A stretch of 64,000 bases of DNA from Apium graveolens (GCF_009905375.1 NC_133657.1:42713853-42777852), one strand, 5' to 3'; counted from the first letter of the stretch, positions 24,057-35,604 are shown. The notes: a model not told the origin generated them from the sequence alone. A program made the numbers and translations.

Positions 24057-25183
24057 TTTCCTTGAAGATCTGGATCTCTTTCCAAGCTTTCTGTTATTTT
24101 CTTCTATCTGATTTTGGAGCTGTCTGTGGAATTCCAGTTCATCAGATTCTGAGAGATTTAACATTCCTTACATTTCCAAAAGAGTCTCATTAATAGAAAT
24201 GCTCAACTGGTCTTCTAATCTGAAGAATCTTTTAACTCCTTTATCATCCATGAATTCCATCAGCCAGTAGGGCCTTAGATGCACTCTACTCCTTGTGTAA
24301 GGAATAGTTAAAGTCTTTGGGAGTGCATCTTTGGCTCTAATAATCCTCAGTTCTTCAATCTTCTTTAGAACAAGTCTTCTAGCTGTCACATTGAATCCAA
24401 AGTTCTTCTTGAAGGATGAATAAACCTTTATCAGCACAGATTGGCTCTCTTGAAGGATCCTGTGAAGTGGCCACTGTATCTCTTTTCCTCCCTTGTACTT
24501 GAATACTAACCTTTCAGGTAGAATCCTGTAAGCATCAATCCCTCTGACTTCTTCCATTTCATCTAGATAGAGGTTTAGATCTGAGAATTCCATGATGTCA
24601 CAGATGTACATGATGTCTCCCTTGTTGACTTTAGTTTGAGCTTTGGTTAGGGACTTGGATCTGAGAGTTGAGGGCTTCACTTTCTTGACTGCTCTAGTCT
24701 TTATCTTCTTTGGCTTCATGAAGTGAGGTAGATTGAGTTCAGGTATTGGTAGACTATCCCGGTCTATTGGCTCATCCTTTGGAATGATAGGTTCACCATG
24801 AAAATTCTTGGATGGATCTATCTTGAATTCTTCAAGTGCCACAGAGGGCATGGATGTTTGAGTTGTTGCAGATATAGACTTTTTGGGAAACTAATCTTCC
24901 AATTCCTTTTTATCAAAATCCACTTTTCTCTTTGCATGAAGTTTGTATCTAAAACTTTTTCTCTGCTGTGATTCTTCTTGCATTTTCAGTTCCTTAGATT
25001 CAGTGGTTTCAGATGATTGTTCTGGAATTTGTTGTGTAGGTTTTACAGCTTGGAGCTTGGCCAAGATAGCAGCTTGCTCCTTCTTTTGTTTGACCTTTTT
25101 AGCATCTAGAGTAGCTTGCTTCTTTTCTTGCTTCAATCTTTCCTTTTCTTCTCTCTTTGCTTCAGCAAATTGAGGGTGTTCAG
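24057..25183 (-). pseudogene. Cop-D env-like ORF, C-terminal fragment
   Basis: Two long open stretches, 24168-24851 and 24891-25183, are separated by an in-frame TAA near 24890. The first (sense) part is Lys/Glu/Gln-rich with likely coiled-coil character (ERLKQEKKQATLDAKK). The second is basic, then has LPIPELNLPHFMKP, ILPERLVFKYKGG and VHLRPYWLMEFMDDKG. A short Ser/Arg-rich end (24057-24167) follows another stop. It occupies the position of the Cop-B and Cop-C env-like C-termini, but similarity is low, so it is a different subfamily. Function is unknown. Confidence 0.65.
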
Positions 25184-25272
25184 CCAAATCCTGACGGTAC
25201 ATCAGATCCTGATGACACCCGAACAGTCAGATCCTGAGCTTATTCTGATCATTGAGAATTCAATATATAACA
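25184..25272 (-). mobile_element. Cop-C second-LTR remnant (89 bp)
   Basis: It matches 13348-13436 base for base over most of its length, from CCAAATCCTGACGG to ATAACA. It is followed by the duplicated AAGTT. It fixes the right boundary of Cop-C. Confidence 0.9.
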
Positions 25273-25277
25273 AAGTT

Positions 25278-26485
25278 TATCATCTGTAGAGCCAAATATT
25301 ATATCATCTACATAGATTTGAACAAATATACTAGAACCATTTACATTTCTAAAGAAAATATTTTTGTCAACAGTACCTCTAGTGAAGTGATTTTCTAAAA
25401 GGAACTTTGACAAGGTTTCATACCAGGATCTAGGTGCTTCTTTCAATCCATAAACTGCTCTCAATATAGTCTGGAAAGTTGGGTTCTTCAAACCTGGAGG
25501 TTGACTGACTAGAATTCCTCCTCCAATTCTCCATTCAGAAATGCACTTTTTACATCCATTTGATAGACTTTGAAATTGGCATGAGCTGCATAGGCTAGAA
25601 AGATTCTGATAGCTTCAAGTCTTACAACTAGAGGAAATGTCTCATCAAAATATATTCCCTCTTGCTGTAAGTAACCTTTAACAACCAATCTAGCTTTTTC
25701 CCTTATGACTATGCCATTTTCATCCATCTTGTTTCTGAATACCCATTAAGTGTCAATAGAATGCTTGTTTTAGGTTTGGGTACCAGCTTCCATAATTTGT
25801 TTCTCTCAAATTGGTTTAGCTCTTCTTGCATAGCTAAAATCCAATTTGGATCCATTAGAGCCTCCTCTACCTTCTTTGGTTCATCCTGTGAAAGAAAGCT
25901 ATTGTACAGACATTCATCTTGAGTTGTTCTCCTTGTTTATACTCTAGATGTTGCATCACCAATGATTAGTTCAAATGGATGATACTTAGTCCATTTTCTT
26001 TGAGGTGGTAGATTTCCTCTACATGAAGTAGCCTCATTGGTGTCTTGATGTGTGACTGAGTGTTGACTAGTTGACACTCCCCCTGAGTTGCTGGATCTTT
26101 GATTTGAAGAATGAGTTCTGTCAAACAGTGATCTAGAATGACCTTCAGTGCCTATTGAAGAATGATCATCAACGGATGTTGTATTCTATCTTTCAATGGA
26201 TGATGCACTTTGTCTTTCATCAAATACAGCACTGTGTCTTTTAACGGATGTTGCACTTTATCTTTCAATGGATGCTGCATTTTTTCTTTCAATGGATGCA
26301 GCACTTAGTGCATCAACTGTTGTTGCTTCATTTGAATATCCTTTTTCCATTCCTACTAGATTACTTTCATCATGACTATCATCACAATTGTCAAATTTGA
26401 GGCTTTCATGAAAACCTTCATCTTCCAGTCCTTCAATCTTTTTATCATCAAACACAACTTGTACAAATTCCATAACAATGTTAGT
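25278..26485 (-). pseudogene. Cop-A integrase end, linker and reverse transcriptase N-terminal half
   Basis: The sense direction runs leftwards. Integrase C-terminal VVFDDKKIEGLEDEGFH (26258-26473) is followed by a linker with an 8-residue repeat, a GGGGGAGTG tract (26076-26087) and KW-containing pre-RT sequence. RT then has [50 protein letters not shown] and the catalytic YVDDIIFGS, and breaks at DDKLC where Cop-C is inserted. Several stops occur (near 25745, 25940 and 25500). The rest of integrase is cut off by Gyp-F at 26486. Confidence 0.9.
26165..26308 (-). repeat. 24-bp coding minisatellite in Cop-A linker
   Basis: Six 24-bp units start at 26165, 26189, 26213, 26237, 26261 and 26285. 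They share TCTTTCAATGGATG and encode an 8-residue repeat (AASIERK plus one residue). The most conserved part, ACGGATG/ATGGATG, equals the Cop-A palindrome core at 11921-11945. The repeat is in frame in the integrase-RT linker. Confidence 0.85.
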
Positions 26486-28221
26486 TGTAACTACTGTGAA
26501 ATTACACTTGTATTATATCGTAATAACAATGAATTATGTGTTTTATTATATTATTATATGTATTAAGTCATGAAACCCTAATTGTTATGTGCTACATATG
26601 TTCTGTGTCGTCAGGGTATTTTTGAGTATTTATTGGGTATTTTGTTTCGTGTTAAAAGCTTTCGTATCAAAAGTTATACGACCCGAACTTTGTTTTAATA
26701 GCTGATATTTCAAATAAAATAATTGGCTTTATTTTGCCTAGTATGGCTTGTACCATATCGTTATTATGAACATCTAGATATTTTATAAATTTTCTCGTTT
26801 CGCGAAAAATGACTTTTCCGGGCCCCTTCGGGTGCCAAGAGCCCCACAAAAATCATATTTTTATTTTTATAAAATTATGGGACTTTAATATAGTCCATTT
26901 CTTTGTATTTTTGAATTATTCTCAATTTTTGGGAATTTTTGGCATATATATTGTATATATTAAATATTTAAAAATTAAAAATTAATACTAAAAAATTATA
27001 AAATTAGGGGCCAATTAATTTTAATAGATGTATAATTAGGGTCTTAATTTTAATTAGGGGTATAATTTTTACTACTATAAATACCCTAATTTTTATTTAA
27101 TTATTTATAATTAATTATTAAAAATCAGAAAAATCAGAATAATTCTCTGAAATCGGGTCAGGAATTCGGATTCGGGTTGAGCCATCAAACCGTGATTTTG
27201 ATCGATTTCCGGAATCAAATATGTTGATGTGAGTACTCAAAACGATCCTCTTGATCTGTTCTTTCAATTTCTGGTATCAATTTCATGTTTTAATATGTTA
27301 TTTTTCGATTTTAAATTCTAGGGTTTATGTTCGAATTAGGACTTTTTAATTCTAGGGTTATTTGATTGATTTGATGATTGGAATAGCTTTGTATGATGAT
27401 TTGCAGTCGATTCATACTAATTAATTTAAAAACGGTTCCTGTATGATTGAAAAATTCAAATATTAGGGTTTATAACCAAATTTTGATTTGAACGTTTTAA
27501 ATTTTGAAGAAGCCGAGGTTAGTAAGATGTTAGGGCTTTGATTCTGTGTTGAACAAGCTATGTTTTCGACAATTAAGCTTAAAGTTTCATGTATAGATGA
27601 GGCAGATTGGTTTTTGGACGGATTTTGAGTCCGTTTGATCGAAGAATGATGTTTAGGGGTTATTACAGTCGATTACCGATTGGTGTATGTTTGCGATGTT
27701 ATTTAGGACTGGAACCCTGTAAACAGTACTGATTTTGGCCTGAATCATGATCGCCGGAGTTACAGCCGGCCACCAGATTCTGGAAATTTTCCAGGGGGTT
27801 AGGCTGTTCTTGGCAACCCGATTGTGTCCTTCAGAACCCGGTTTCTAACTAGGTTTTGATCCGTTTTGTCAGAAGTTTAATTTCTGACAAATGTTTCTGA
27901 TAATTTTATTTTATTTTAATTAATTATAAAAATTAGTTTTATTTATTTTAAAAATTGATTAATTAATTAATTTAATTAATTGATTTATTTTATAAATAAT
28001 TCTGAAATATTTTCTAAAAATTCAAGATTAAATATTATTAATTATTTTATTAATTATTAAATATTTAAAAATAATTAATTATTTTGATAATTAATCAAAT
28101 TATTTTCCATAAACCATAATAAATTTATTTTAATTCTAAAAATTATGGAAAAATAATTTTTAGTTCTTATTTTTCCTTAATAATTATTTAAAAATATTTT
28201 TAAGGTTCAATTATCTTCCAA
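26486..28221 (+). mobile_element. Gyp-F 5' LTR, 3' end deleted
   Basis: It starts TGTAACTACTG and is collinear with 31606 onwards: CGTCAGGGTATTTTTGAG, GGGCCCCTTCGGGTG, the GCCGGAGTTACAG patch, and an AT-rich TTAATTAA tract at 27960-28200. Similarity to the 3' LTR stops at AAGGTTCAATTAT, where protease coding sequence begins. Confidence 0.9.
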
Positions 28222-28878
28222 GTGTGATTGCAGGTACGCTTTCTGTGAACTCGGTTAATGCAAAAGTATTGATTGATTCTGGAGCCACAAGATCCTTTAT
28301 TTCTGAAGAATTCATTGATAAGATATGTTGTGAAATTCAATGGTTGGGTGAGATGTTAATTATAAAATTGGAGAATGATGACAGGTGCTTGTAAATCAAG
28401 TGTGTCCCGAGTGCGATATTGAAATAGCCGGACATTACTTCTCAGTTGACTTGATACCTTTCAAGTTAGAGGAGTTTGATGTTATTTTAGGGATGGATTG
28501 GTTAATTGGTAATAATGCTCAAATCAATTGTGTGAATAAGAAAGTGAAATTGCGAACTGCGAAGAATGGAACGATAATATTTAAAGGTGAGAAACAGCGT
28601 AAAAAGTTCCTAACGATAATACAGACTAAACGATTGTTACACCCGGGATGTAAGGCTTATTTAGTTTATATATTGGATACTGAAAAGGAAAGTCCGAGAA
28701 TAGAAGACATCCCCGTTGTGTGTGTGTTTCCTTATATTTTTCCAGATGAACTTCCAGGATTTTTGCCGGATCGAGAAATCGAATTTACTATTGATTTAGC
28801 GCCAGGTACGAAATCCGTTTCGAAAACTCCATATCAAATGGCACCAGTTGAAATGAAAGAGTTAGCGACGCAATTATA
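28222..28878 (+). pseudogene. Gyp-F protease and RT leader
   Basis: The chain opens in mid-protein with VLIDSGATRSFIS, the aspartic protease active site (DSG). A TGA follows at about 28381, then VDLIPFKLEEFDVILGMDWL (28385-28879), the usual gypsy protease tail. RT leader motifs FPDELPGFLPDREIEFTID and PYQMAPVEMKEL come next, and a TAA stops the frame at 28877. Gag is absent upstream because the LTR joins protease directly. Confidence 0.9.
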
Positions 28879-29500
28879 AGATATTCTAGATAAAGGAATT
28901 ATAAGACGTAGTGTATCCCCGTGGGGTGCACCGATATTGTTTGTTAAGAAGAAAGACATCAGTATGTGATTATGTATTGATTATCGTGAACTGAATAAGT
29001 TGACTATCAAGAACAAATATCCTCTACCACGAATCGATGATTTATTTGATCAATTAAAAGGAGCCCCATGGTTTTCTAAGATAGATTTGAGGTCAGGATA
29101 TCATCAATTGAAGATTAAGACCGAATCCCAAGACTGCTTTTCGTACCAGCTATGGACATTATGAATTCCTCGTAATGGCATTCGGTTTGACTAATGCACC
29201 AGCAGCATTTATGGATTTGATGAACAGGGTATTCAAGAGATACTTGGACAAGTTTGTGATTGTATTTATTGATCACATCTTGATTTACTTGAAGACCGAA
29301 AAAAATACACCGAGCATTTAAGGATTACTTTGGATATTTTAAGAAAAGAATAGTTTTACACGAAGTTCTCGAAATGTGAATTCTGGTTAAGAGAAGTACA
29401 ATTTTTGGTCCATATTATCAGCATTGGAGGAATTAAAGTTCATCCAACAAGGATTAAAGCCATATTGAATTGGGGGAGAAACCAAGACACCGAAAAAAGT
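28879..29500 (+). pseudogene. Gyp-F reverse transcriptase, broken and active site changed
   Basis: Motifs in order are [51 protein letters not shown] and, after a frameshift near 29130, [20 protein letters not shown] and [12 protein letters not shown]. The catalytic FIDD is FIDH (GATCAC at 29271-29276), so the second Asp is lost. Stops at about 28968 and 29354 add damage. The family is firmly gypsy. Confidence 0.9.
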
Positions 29501-30175
29501 CAAAAGTTTCTTGGGACTGGAAGGTTATTATAGAATATTTGTTAAGGATTTTGCAAAGATCGCTACGCCCCTAACCAAGTTGACTCGAAAGAATGAAAAG
29601 TTCATATGGAATGAAAAATTTGAGGAAAGTTTTCAGGAATTGAAGAGCCGACTGGTAACCGCACCTGTACTAGTGCTATTAGATAAGCAATGAGATTTTG
29701 TTATTTACAGCCATGCGTCCTACCGAGGACTGGGATGTGTACTAATGCAGCGCGGTAACGTAATTGCATATGCTTCTAGACAACTAAAATCTTATGAACA
29801 GAAATATCCTACGCATGATGTGGAACTAGTATCAATCCTGTTCGCACTGAAACTTTGGGGACATTATCTTTATGGTGAAACGTGTGAAATTTACACATTC
29901 ATTAAAGTTTAAAGTATATCTTTACGCAGAAGGAACTCAACATGAGACAACGAAGATGGCTAGAATTAATCAAGGATTATGATGTTACAATCAGCTATCA
30001 TCTAGGAAAAGCAAACATTGTAGCAGATGCACTAAGCCGGAAAGAGAGATTGAATATGCTAACTTTATCAAAAGAATTAGTCATAAAATTTGAGAAATTG
30101 GAAACTGAAGTTCGTATTCCAGGGGAATCCACTGAAATGAGTTATGCAATAACATTTCAGCCAGAACTATTGTAA
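29501..30175 (+). pseudogene. Gyp-F RT thumb/connection and RNase H
   Basis: FLGLEGYYRIFVKDFAKIA leads into RNase H motifs: [33 protein letters not shown] and LWGHYLYGE. The end has [21 protein letters not shown] at about 29691 and a frame change near 29910 interrupt it. The first RNase H Asp appears as His (YSHASY instead of YSDAS). Confidence 0.85.
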
Positions 30176-31120
30176 AAGATTCAAAGATGTCAAGAAGAAG
30201 TAATGAGTCAAGAGGATGACAACATAACAGGAGAAGAAATTACAAGTCAGAAGGATGATAAAGGAATTATACGATTTTTCTCGAGAATCTGGATACCTAA
30301 TGTACCAGAATTAAAGAAATAAATCATACGGGACACTCACAACTCAAGATATTCCATACATCCAGGAAGCACAAAGATGTATCGAGACTTAAAAGAAAAC
30401 TTTTGGTGGCCAGCGGAGTGGGGAAGTAAATGCTATACGTGCCAACGAGTGAAAGAAGAACATCAATGTCCAAGGGGATTACTATAATCGCTGGATATTC
30501 TAGAATGGAAATGGGAACATCTAGCAATGGATTTTGTTGTAGAACTTCCAATAACCAAAGCAAATCATCATACAATTTTGGTAATCATTGATAGACTAAC
30601 CAAGTCAGCAGATTTTCTCCCAATCAAAAAAAGATTTCCGATTGAAAAGTTAGTGCACTTATATCTCAAAGAAATTATGATGCGACATGGATTTCCTGTA
30701 TCCATTGTATCTGATCGAGCTCCACGTTTCAATTCAAGATTCTGGAGAAAGTTTCAGGAATGCCTTGGTACTAAATTAAATATGAGTACCGCTTATCATC
30801 CGTAAACAGACGGTCAAAGTGAAAGAACCATTTAGACAATCGAAGATATGCTCCATGTATGTGCAATAGATTTTGAAGGTAGTTGGGACGAGCATTTACC
30901 ATTAGTGGAATTTTCTTACAACAACAACTATCATGCCAGCATTGGAATTCCACCTTATGAAGCCTTATACGGAAGGAAGTGCAGATCACCTGTATGTTGG
31001 AATGAAGTCGGAGAACGCAAAATTCTAGGTCCAGAATTGATTCAGCAGACCAAGGAAAAAGTAGAGCTTATCCAAAAGCGACTCGAAGCAGCACAAAATC
31101 GACAACGCTAATATACAGAT
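30176..31120 (+). pseudogene. Gyp-F integrase, broken
   Basis: The zinc-binding part shows RDTHNSRYSIHPGSTKMY and CYTCQRVKEEH. The core has MDFVVELPITKANHH (first Asp), IVSDRAPRFNSRFW (second Asp) and DGQSERTI (Glu), so the catalytic triad is visible. Stops at about 30172, 30319, 30484, 30804 and 30832 break it; several look like CAA/CAG to TAA/TAG changes. FSYNNNYHASIGIPPYEALY and CWNEVGERK are conserved. Integrase inserts the DNA copy into chromatin. Confidence 0.9.
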
Positions 31121-31570
31121 CAAATCAGGAAGGATATGGATTACCAAGAAGAGGAACATGTGTTATTAAAAGTATCACCATGGAAAGGATTAACCAGATT
31201 TGGCAATAAAGGTAAACTGAAGCCACGATATGTTGGTCCATTCGAAATCTTGAAGAAAGTCGGGAAGGTTGCGTACGAGTTAGCCTTACCGCCTCATATG
31301 CAGCATATTCATAATGTGTTCCACGTGTCACTGCTTAAGAGATATAATCCTAATTCAAGGCATATAATAAAATATGAGCCGATAGAGATTCAAGCTGATT
31401 TGACTTACGTAGAGCAGCCAATAAAAATTCTAGATCGGCAGGAGCGAGTATTAAGAAATAAGTCTATAGCTTTAGTACGACTTTTGTAGAGAAACCCTAT
31501 GGTTGAAGAATCAACCTGGGAACTTGAGAATGAAATGTTAGAAAAGTATCCCCAGTTATTTTCTTAGCGA
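31121..31570 (+). pseudogene. Gyp-F integrase C-terminus with chromodomain
   Basis: [20 protein letters not shown] and [19 protein letters not shown] are typical gypsy integrase tails. The final 50 residues ([18 protein letters not shown], then a TAG in place of Trp, then EESTWELENEMLEKYP) form the group II chromodomain of Tekay/Del chromoviruses. Chromodomains are thought to steer integration to particular chromatin. The frame ends FS-TAG at about 31567. Confidence 0.9.
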
Positions 31571-31592
31571 GATACTGAGAACAAAATCCTAT

Positions 31593-31605
31593 TAAGGGGG
31601 AAGGA
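31593..31605 (+). other. Gyp-F polypurine tract
   Basis: TAAGGGGGAAGGA lies immediately before the 3' LTR start TGTAAGGACTGGG and primes plus-strand synthesis. Confidence 0.85.
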
Positions 31606-34600
31606 TGTAAGGACTGGGAAATTACACTTGTATTATATTGTAATAACAATGAATTATGTGTTTTATTATGTTATTATGTGTATTAAGTCATGAAACCCTA
31701 ATCGCTATGTGCTATATGTGTTTTGTATCGTCAGGGTATTTTTGAGTATTTATCGAGTATTTTGTTTCGTATTAAAAGCTTTCGCATCAAAAGTTATACG
31801 GCCTGAACTTTGTTTTAATAGCTGATATTTCAAATAAAATAATTGGCCTTATTTTGCCTAGTATGGCTTGTACCATATCGTTATTCTGAACATCTAGATA
31901 TTTTATAAATTTTCTCATTTAGCAAAAAACGACTTTCCCGGGCCCCTTCGGGTGTCAAAAGCCCCACAAAAATCACATTTTTATTTTTATAAAATTATGG
32001 GACTTTTAAATGGTCCATTTCTTTGCATTTTTGAATTATTCACAATTTTTGGGAAGTTTTGGCATATATATTTTGTATATTAAATATTTAAAAATTATAA
32101 ATTAATACTCAAAAATTATAAAATTAGGAGCCAATTAATTTTAATAGATGTCTAAATAGGGCATTAATTTTAATCAGGGGTATTATTTTTATTATTATAA
32201 ATACCCAAATTTTTATTTAATTATTTAAAATTAATTATTAAAAATTAGAAAAATCAGATCAATTCTCTGAAATCGGGTTAAGAATTTGGATTCGGGTCGA
32301 GGAATCAAACCGTGATTTTGATCGATTTTCGACATCAAATCTGTTGATGTGAGTACTCAAAAACGGTCCTCTTGATCTGTTCTTTCAATTTCTGGTATCA
32401 ATGTCATGTTTTAATCTATTATTTTTCTATTTTAAATTTTAGGGTTTATGTTCGAATTAGGACTTTTTGATTCTAGGGTTATTTGATTAATTTGATGATT
32501 GGAATAGTTTTGTATGATGATTTGCAGTCGATTTATGCAAATTAACTTAACAAACGATTCTTGTATGATCGAATTTGATTATTAGGTTTTATACCCAATT
32601 TTTTATTTGAACGTTTTTTATTTTGAAGAAGCTAAGTTTAGTTAGATGTTAGGGCTTTGATTCTGTGTTTAACAAGCTTTGTTTTGGACAATTAAGCTTA
32701 GAGTTTCATGTACAGATGTGGCAGATTGGTTTTTGGCCGGATTTTGAGTCGGTTTGGTCGTAGAATGATGTTTAGGGGTTATTACGGTCGATTAACGATT
32801 GGTATATGTTTGCGATGTTGTTTAGGAGTGAAACCCTGCAAAACCAGTACAAACGGTACTGATTTTGGCCTGAATCGTGATCGCCGGAGTTACAGTCGGA
32901 CACCAGATTATGGAAATTTTCCGGCGGGTCAGGCTGTTCTTGGCGACTCGATTTTGTCCTTCAGAATACGGTTTCCAACCCGATTTTGATCCGTTTTGTC
33001 AGAAGTTTAATTTCTGACAAATGTTTCTGATAATTTTATTTTATTTTTATTTTTATTAATTATAAAAATCAGTTTTATTTATTTTATAAATTGAGTAATT
33101 AATTAATTTAATTAATTGATTTATTTTATAAATAATTCTGACATATTTTCTTAAAATTTGAGATTAAATATTATTAAATATTTATTAATTATTAATTATT
33201 TAAAAATAATTAATTATTTTGATAATTAATCAAATTATTTTCAATAAACCAAAATTAATTCATTTTAATTCTAAAAATTAGGGAAAAATTATTTTTAATT
33301 CTGATTTTTCTTAAATAATTATTTTAAAATAATTTTAAGGTTCAATTATTTTGAATAATTAATTATATTTAATAATAAGTTGATTTAATAATTGAACCGT
33401 TTATCCGATTTAAACGAAACGAAAGCTCTTCGACTCCGATAAATGATATTTTTTCAATAAAAATAGTTTTAAATCCTAATTTATTTCGGAAACGAGTCGG
33501 CTTTCGATATTTGTTTACTTATATGCCCTAATACTTATTGAGACGAGTCCAATAATTCTGAAAATTAGGAAACGTGCCAGATATTGTTCGATAATGCATA
33601 TAGTGATCCGATTTTGATTCTAAATTTTTTTAAGCCTAAATTTACTATATGACCTATGTGCTATGTGAATTATGTGGTTAATCGAGTCCTAAATGTTAGT
33701 AATTATTGTACAAGTCAATTGTAAGCGTACGGGTTGATAATAAAGGCTACGTGAAGTCGATTTGAGACGCGATTGAGATATTAGTTGACTAAATGAGTAT
33801 ATTTCTCTGATAGATATGAAGACAACAAGGAGGACTGAGGCAGTGTTAGAGAACGGTGATATACTTGTGGTAGATCGCGTAACAGACAAGTTTTTACCCT
33901 ATTATAACTTCAGAATAGTGAATTGCTTTCTCTTATATATTCAGATTCTCATCGTTGTTAAACACTGATGATTTATGTTCACGTACAGTAATACACAATT
34001 ATTATTCCTTTGTTCATATTTCATTTCAATTTCTGATTTCTTTTGATTCACTGAATACTCTATTCATATTCCAATAGATTATACATATATATCCGAATAT
34101 ATTCTGATGTTGGGATACATCAAAGCATATAAATTGTTCTGGTTGCTTATCCATGGACTGGATGGTGATGGTTAGGGTCAGTTAACACTTGATTCTATGG
34201 ACCGGTAATTAACTGGATCCTTGTTTTGGGCTGTTGAGCTGGGTACCCGACTAGATTTATACATACAGGTATAGATATGCACTGTATCCTGACTGATCAG
34301 CGAGATATAGGTGCGAACTTGTGTCCAGTCTAGTTTATTGTTACTCGCCAATAGTGTCCTTCGTTCTCTCTTGCAGAAATACATAGTTACCGATACAATC
34401 AGATTACCGGTTCATTTAGTTTTTTCATAATACTGTTTATATATTATGGACTTGTTGAGAAAATTTTGGCACACCCCCTTTGTTGTTATTTATCTTATTT
34501 TTTTCAGTCAAGAAAGAGAACAAAACCCATCCGGACTCGTGTGGTAAAAAAGTGTGTCAAGCTACGGGATCCTCTAATACCAATAGTGCTAATCCCAATC

Positions 34601-34813
34601 CAGGAAGAGAGCTTTGAGCTAACTGAGCAGGTGTATTGTAGATAGATGTGGTGTAAGTTTGAATAATAATGAATGTAGTTTAAACTTGTTTTGATAATGG
34701 TTTGTAACAAAGATAGTTCTATGAGATTTTAAATTTGGGTTGTAATAAAGATAGTGTGTTGTTCTTGTCTTCATTCCGCAACCTAGAAAGATCCTAGATA
34801 TATAGAAGGGGTT
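31606..34813 (+). mobile_element. Gyp-F 3' LTR, interrupted by Cop-E
   Basis: More than 3.2 kb is visible. It holds the same blocks as the 5' LTR, then a 3' portion missing from it: a GGCACACCCCC block (34470), and a basic/Pro-rich readable stretch near 34510-34620. No LTR end (ACA followed by a primer site) appears before Cop-E begins at 34814. The short ORFs (33689-33889, 34178-34384, 32708-32989) have no recognisable product. Confidence 0.85.
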
Positions 34814-34998
34814 TGTTAGGCCCTTAATAACCTGTAGAGGTGGGTGAATACAGTTATTACGATCAAATAGACAAAGCTTCAACAGAATCAAACAGTTTTA
34901 TATAAATCTTATAAAAACTTATTACACAAGTACTCTCTCGAAAGGATGAACAAAAATCCTTCAGAGCTGCTAGGTTATGCGAAAGATATAACAATGTC
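34814..34998 (-). mobile_element. Cop-E 3' LTR, first part (split by Cop-B)
   Basis: In plus orientation it starts TGTTAGGCCC with the Sirevirus block GAGGTGGGTGAATACAG. The rest is at 48248-48562, giving an LTR of about 500 bp, close to the 495 bp of Cop-C. Cop-B entered at ATGTC (34994-34998). Confidence 0.85.
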
Positions 34999-35604
34999 TA
35001 TTAGATATATTTGATAATGTCATGTCTAATATGATTTGTGTTTAGTTTTCAGATCTTACTTAAATAGGACAAATCAGTACTTAACTGAAATCAACACTTA
35101 TACTGAAGTCAGAACTTAAGTTATCAGTACTTAAGGTTCAGGAGATATTTATCAAGAGATAATATCAAGACTTAAAGGAAACTTTCAGATAAGGAAGACG
35201 GCTGATTGAAAGGAAAAAAGATCGAGACAAATGCAAGAAGAGATATGCATGAAGAAGGAATTTTATGAAGAATGGAATACTTGGAAGAAAAGATATCTGA
35301 TTGATATATTTTAGGAAGCATAATTATATTCCATATCAATTAGCGATTATCTTATAACTGTGTAATATATAAACACAACCATAGGGTTTACACTATAAAT
35401 GTTATCATTATCGGGAATATTATTCATTGTAACCCTAACAGCTCTCGTGATATTTGTTCATCACTGAGAGAGGACAGTTCCATATTGTAACAGAGTTTAT
35501 TGCTTTGAATAAAGTCTGTTTTCTGTTACTTGTGTTATTTGAATTCGATTTGATTGTGCTATACACTGTATTCAACCCCCTTCTATAGTGTGTGTGACCT
35601 AGCA
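34999..35604 (+). mobile_element. Cop-B 5' LTR (606 bp)
   Basis: It begins TATTAGATATATTTG (the 3' copy has TGTTAG, so its second base mutated) and ends GACCTAGCA. Near its 5' end are several variants of TCAGTACTTAA/TCAGAACTTA. A TATA box TATATAAA lies at 35367-35374 and AATAAA at 35508-35513, so the transcript should start just after the TATA box and the R region lie between. Confidence 0.95.
35365..35374 (+). promoter_or_regulatory. Cop-B LTR TATA box
   Basis: AATATATAAA precedes ACACAACCATAGGG, a plausible initiation region, about 135 bp before AATAAA. The same element is in the 3' LTR. Confidence 0.75.

Larger units (their letters stand above)
22858..25183 (-). mobile_element. Cop-D: truncated Sirevirus inserted in Cop-C
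   Basis: It consists of a 3' LTR, PPT and the C-terminal part of an env-like ORF on the minus strand. Everything upstream in sense (pol, gag, 5' LTR) is absent. At 25183/25184 its env-like sequence joins directly to the end of a Cop-C LTR, so one deletion removed parts of both elements. Confidence 0.85.
12942..25272 (-). mobile_element. Cop-C: Sirevirus-type copia inserted in Cop-A
   Basis: The element is bounded by AAGTT on both sides. Its left end is the 3' LTR and its right end is the last 89 bp (plus-strand order) of the other LTR. Going leftwards from 22828 the order is protease, integrase, RT, RNase H, small ORF, env-like ORF, PPT and LTR, the Sirevirus order with an env-like region after pol. 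Gag, primer site and most of the 5' LTR are missing, replaced by a fragment of Cop-D and a deletion ending at 25183/25184. All its ORFs are interrupted. The element motif AATCCTGAT/C recurs throughout. Confidence 0.9.
26486..34813 (+). mobile_element. Gyp-F: Tekay-type gypsy chromovirus inserted in Cop-A
   Basis: The plus-strand element has a 5' LTR start at 26486, protease, RT, RNase H, integrase, a C-terminal chromodomain, a PPT, and a 3' LTR from 31606 up to the Cop-E insertion. Gag, primer site and the 3' part of the 5' LTR are deleted. Over the first ~210 bases compared by eye the LTRs differ at about 9% of positions, so it is older than Cop-B and Gyp-G, as the nesting also requires. The left target flank is TTAGT; the right one is out of view. 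Confidence 0.85.

Noticed and set aside
33689..34891. Short minus-strand ORFs in the Gyp-F 3' LTR as host exons
   Set aside because: There is no domain, no splice context and no partner; the region continues the LTR.
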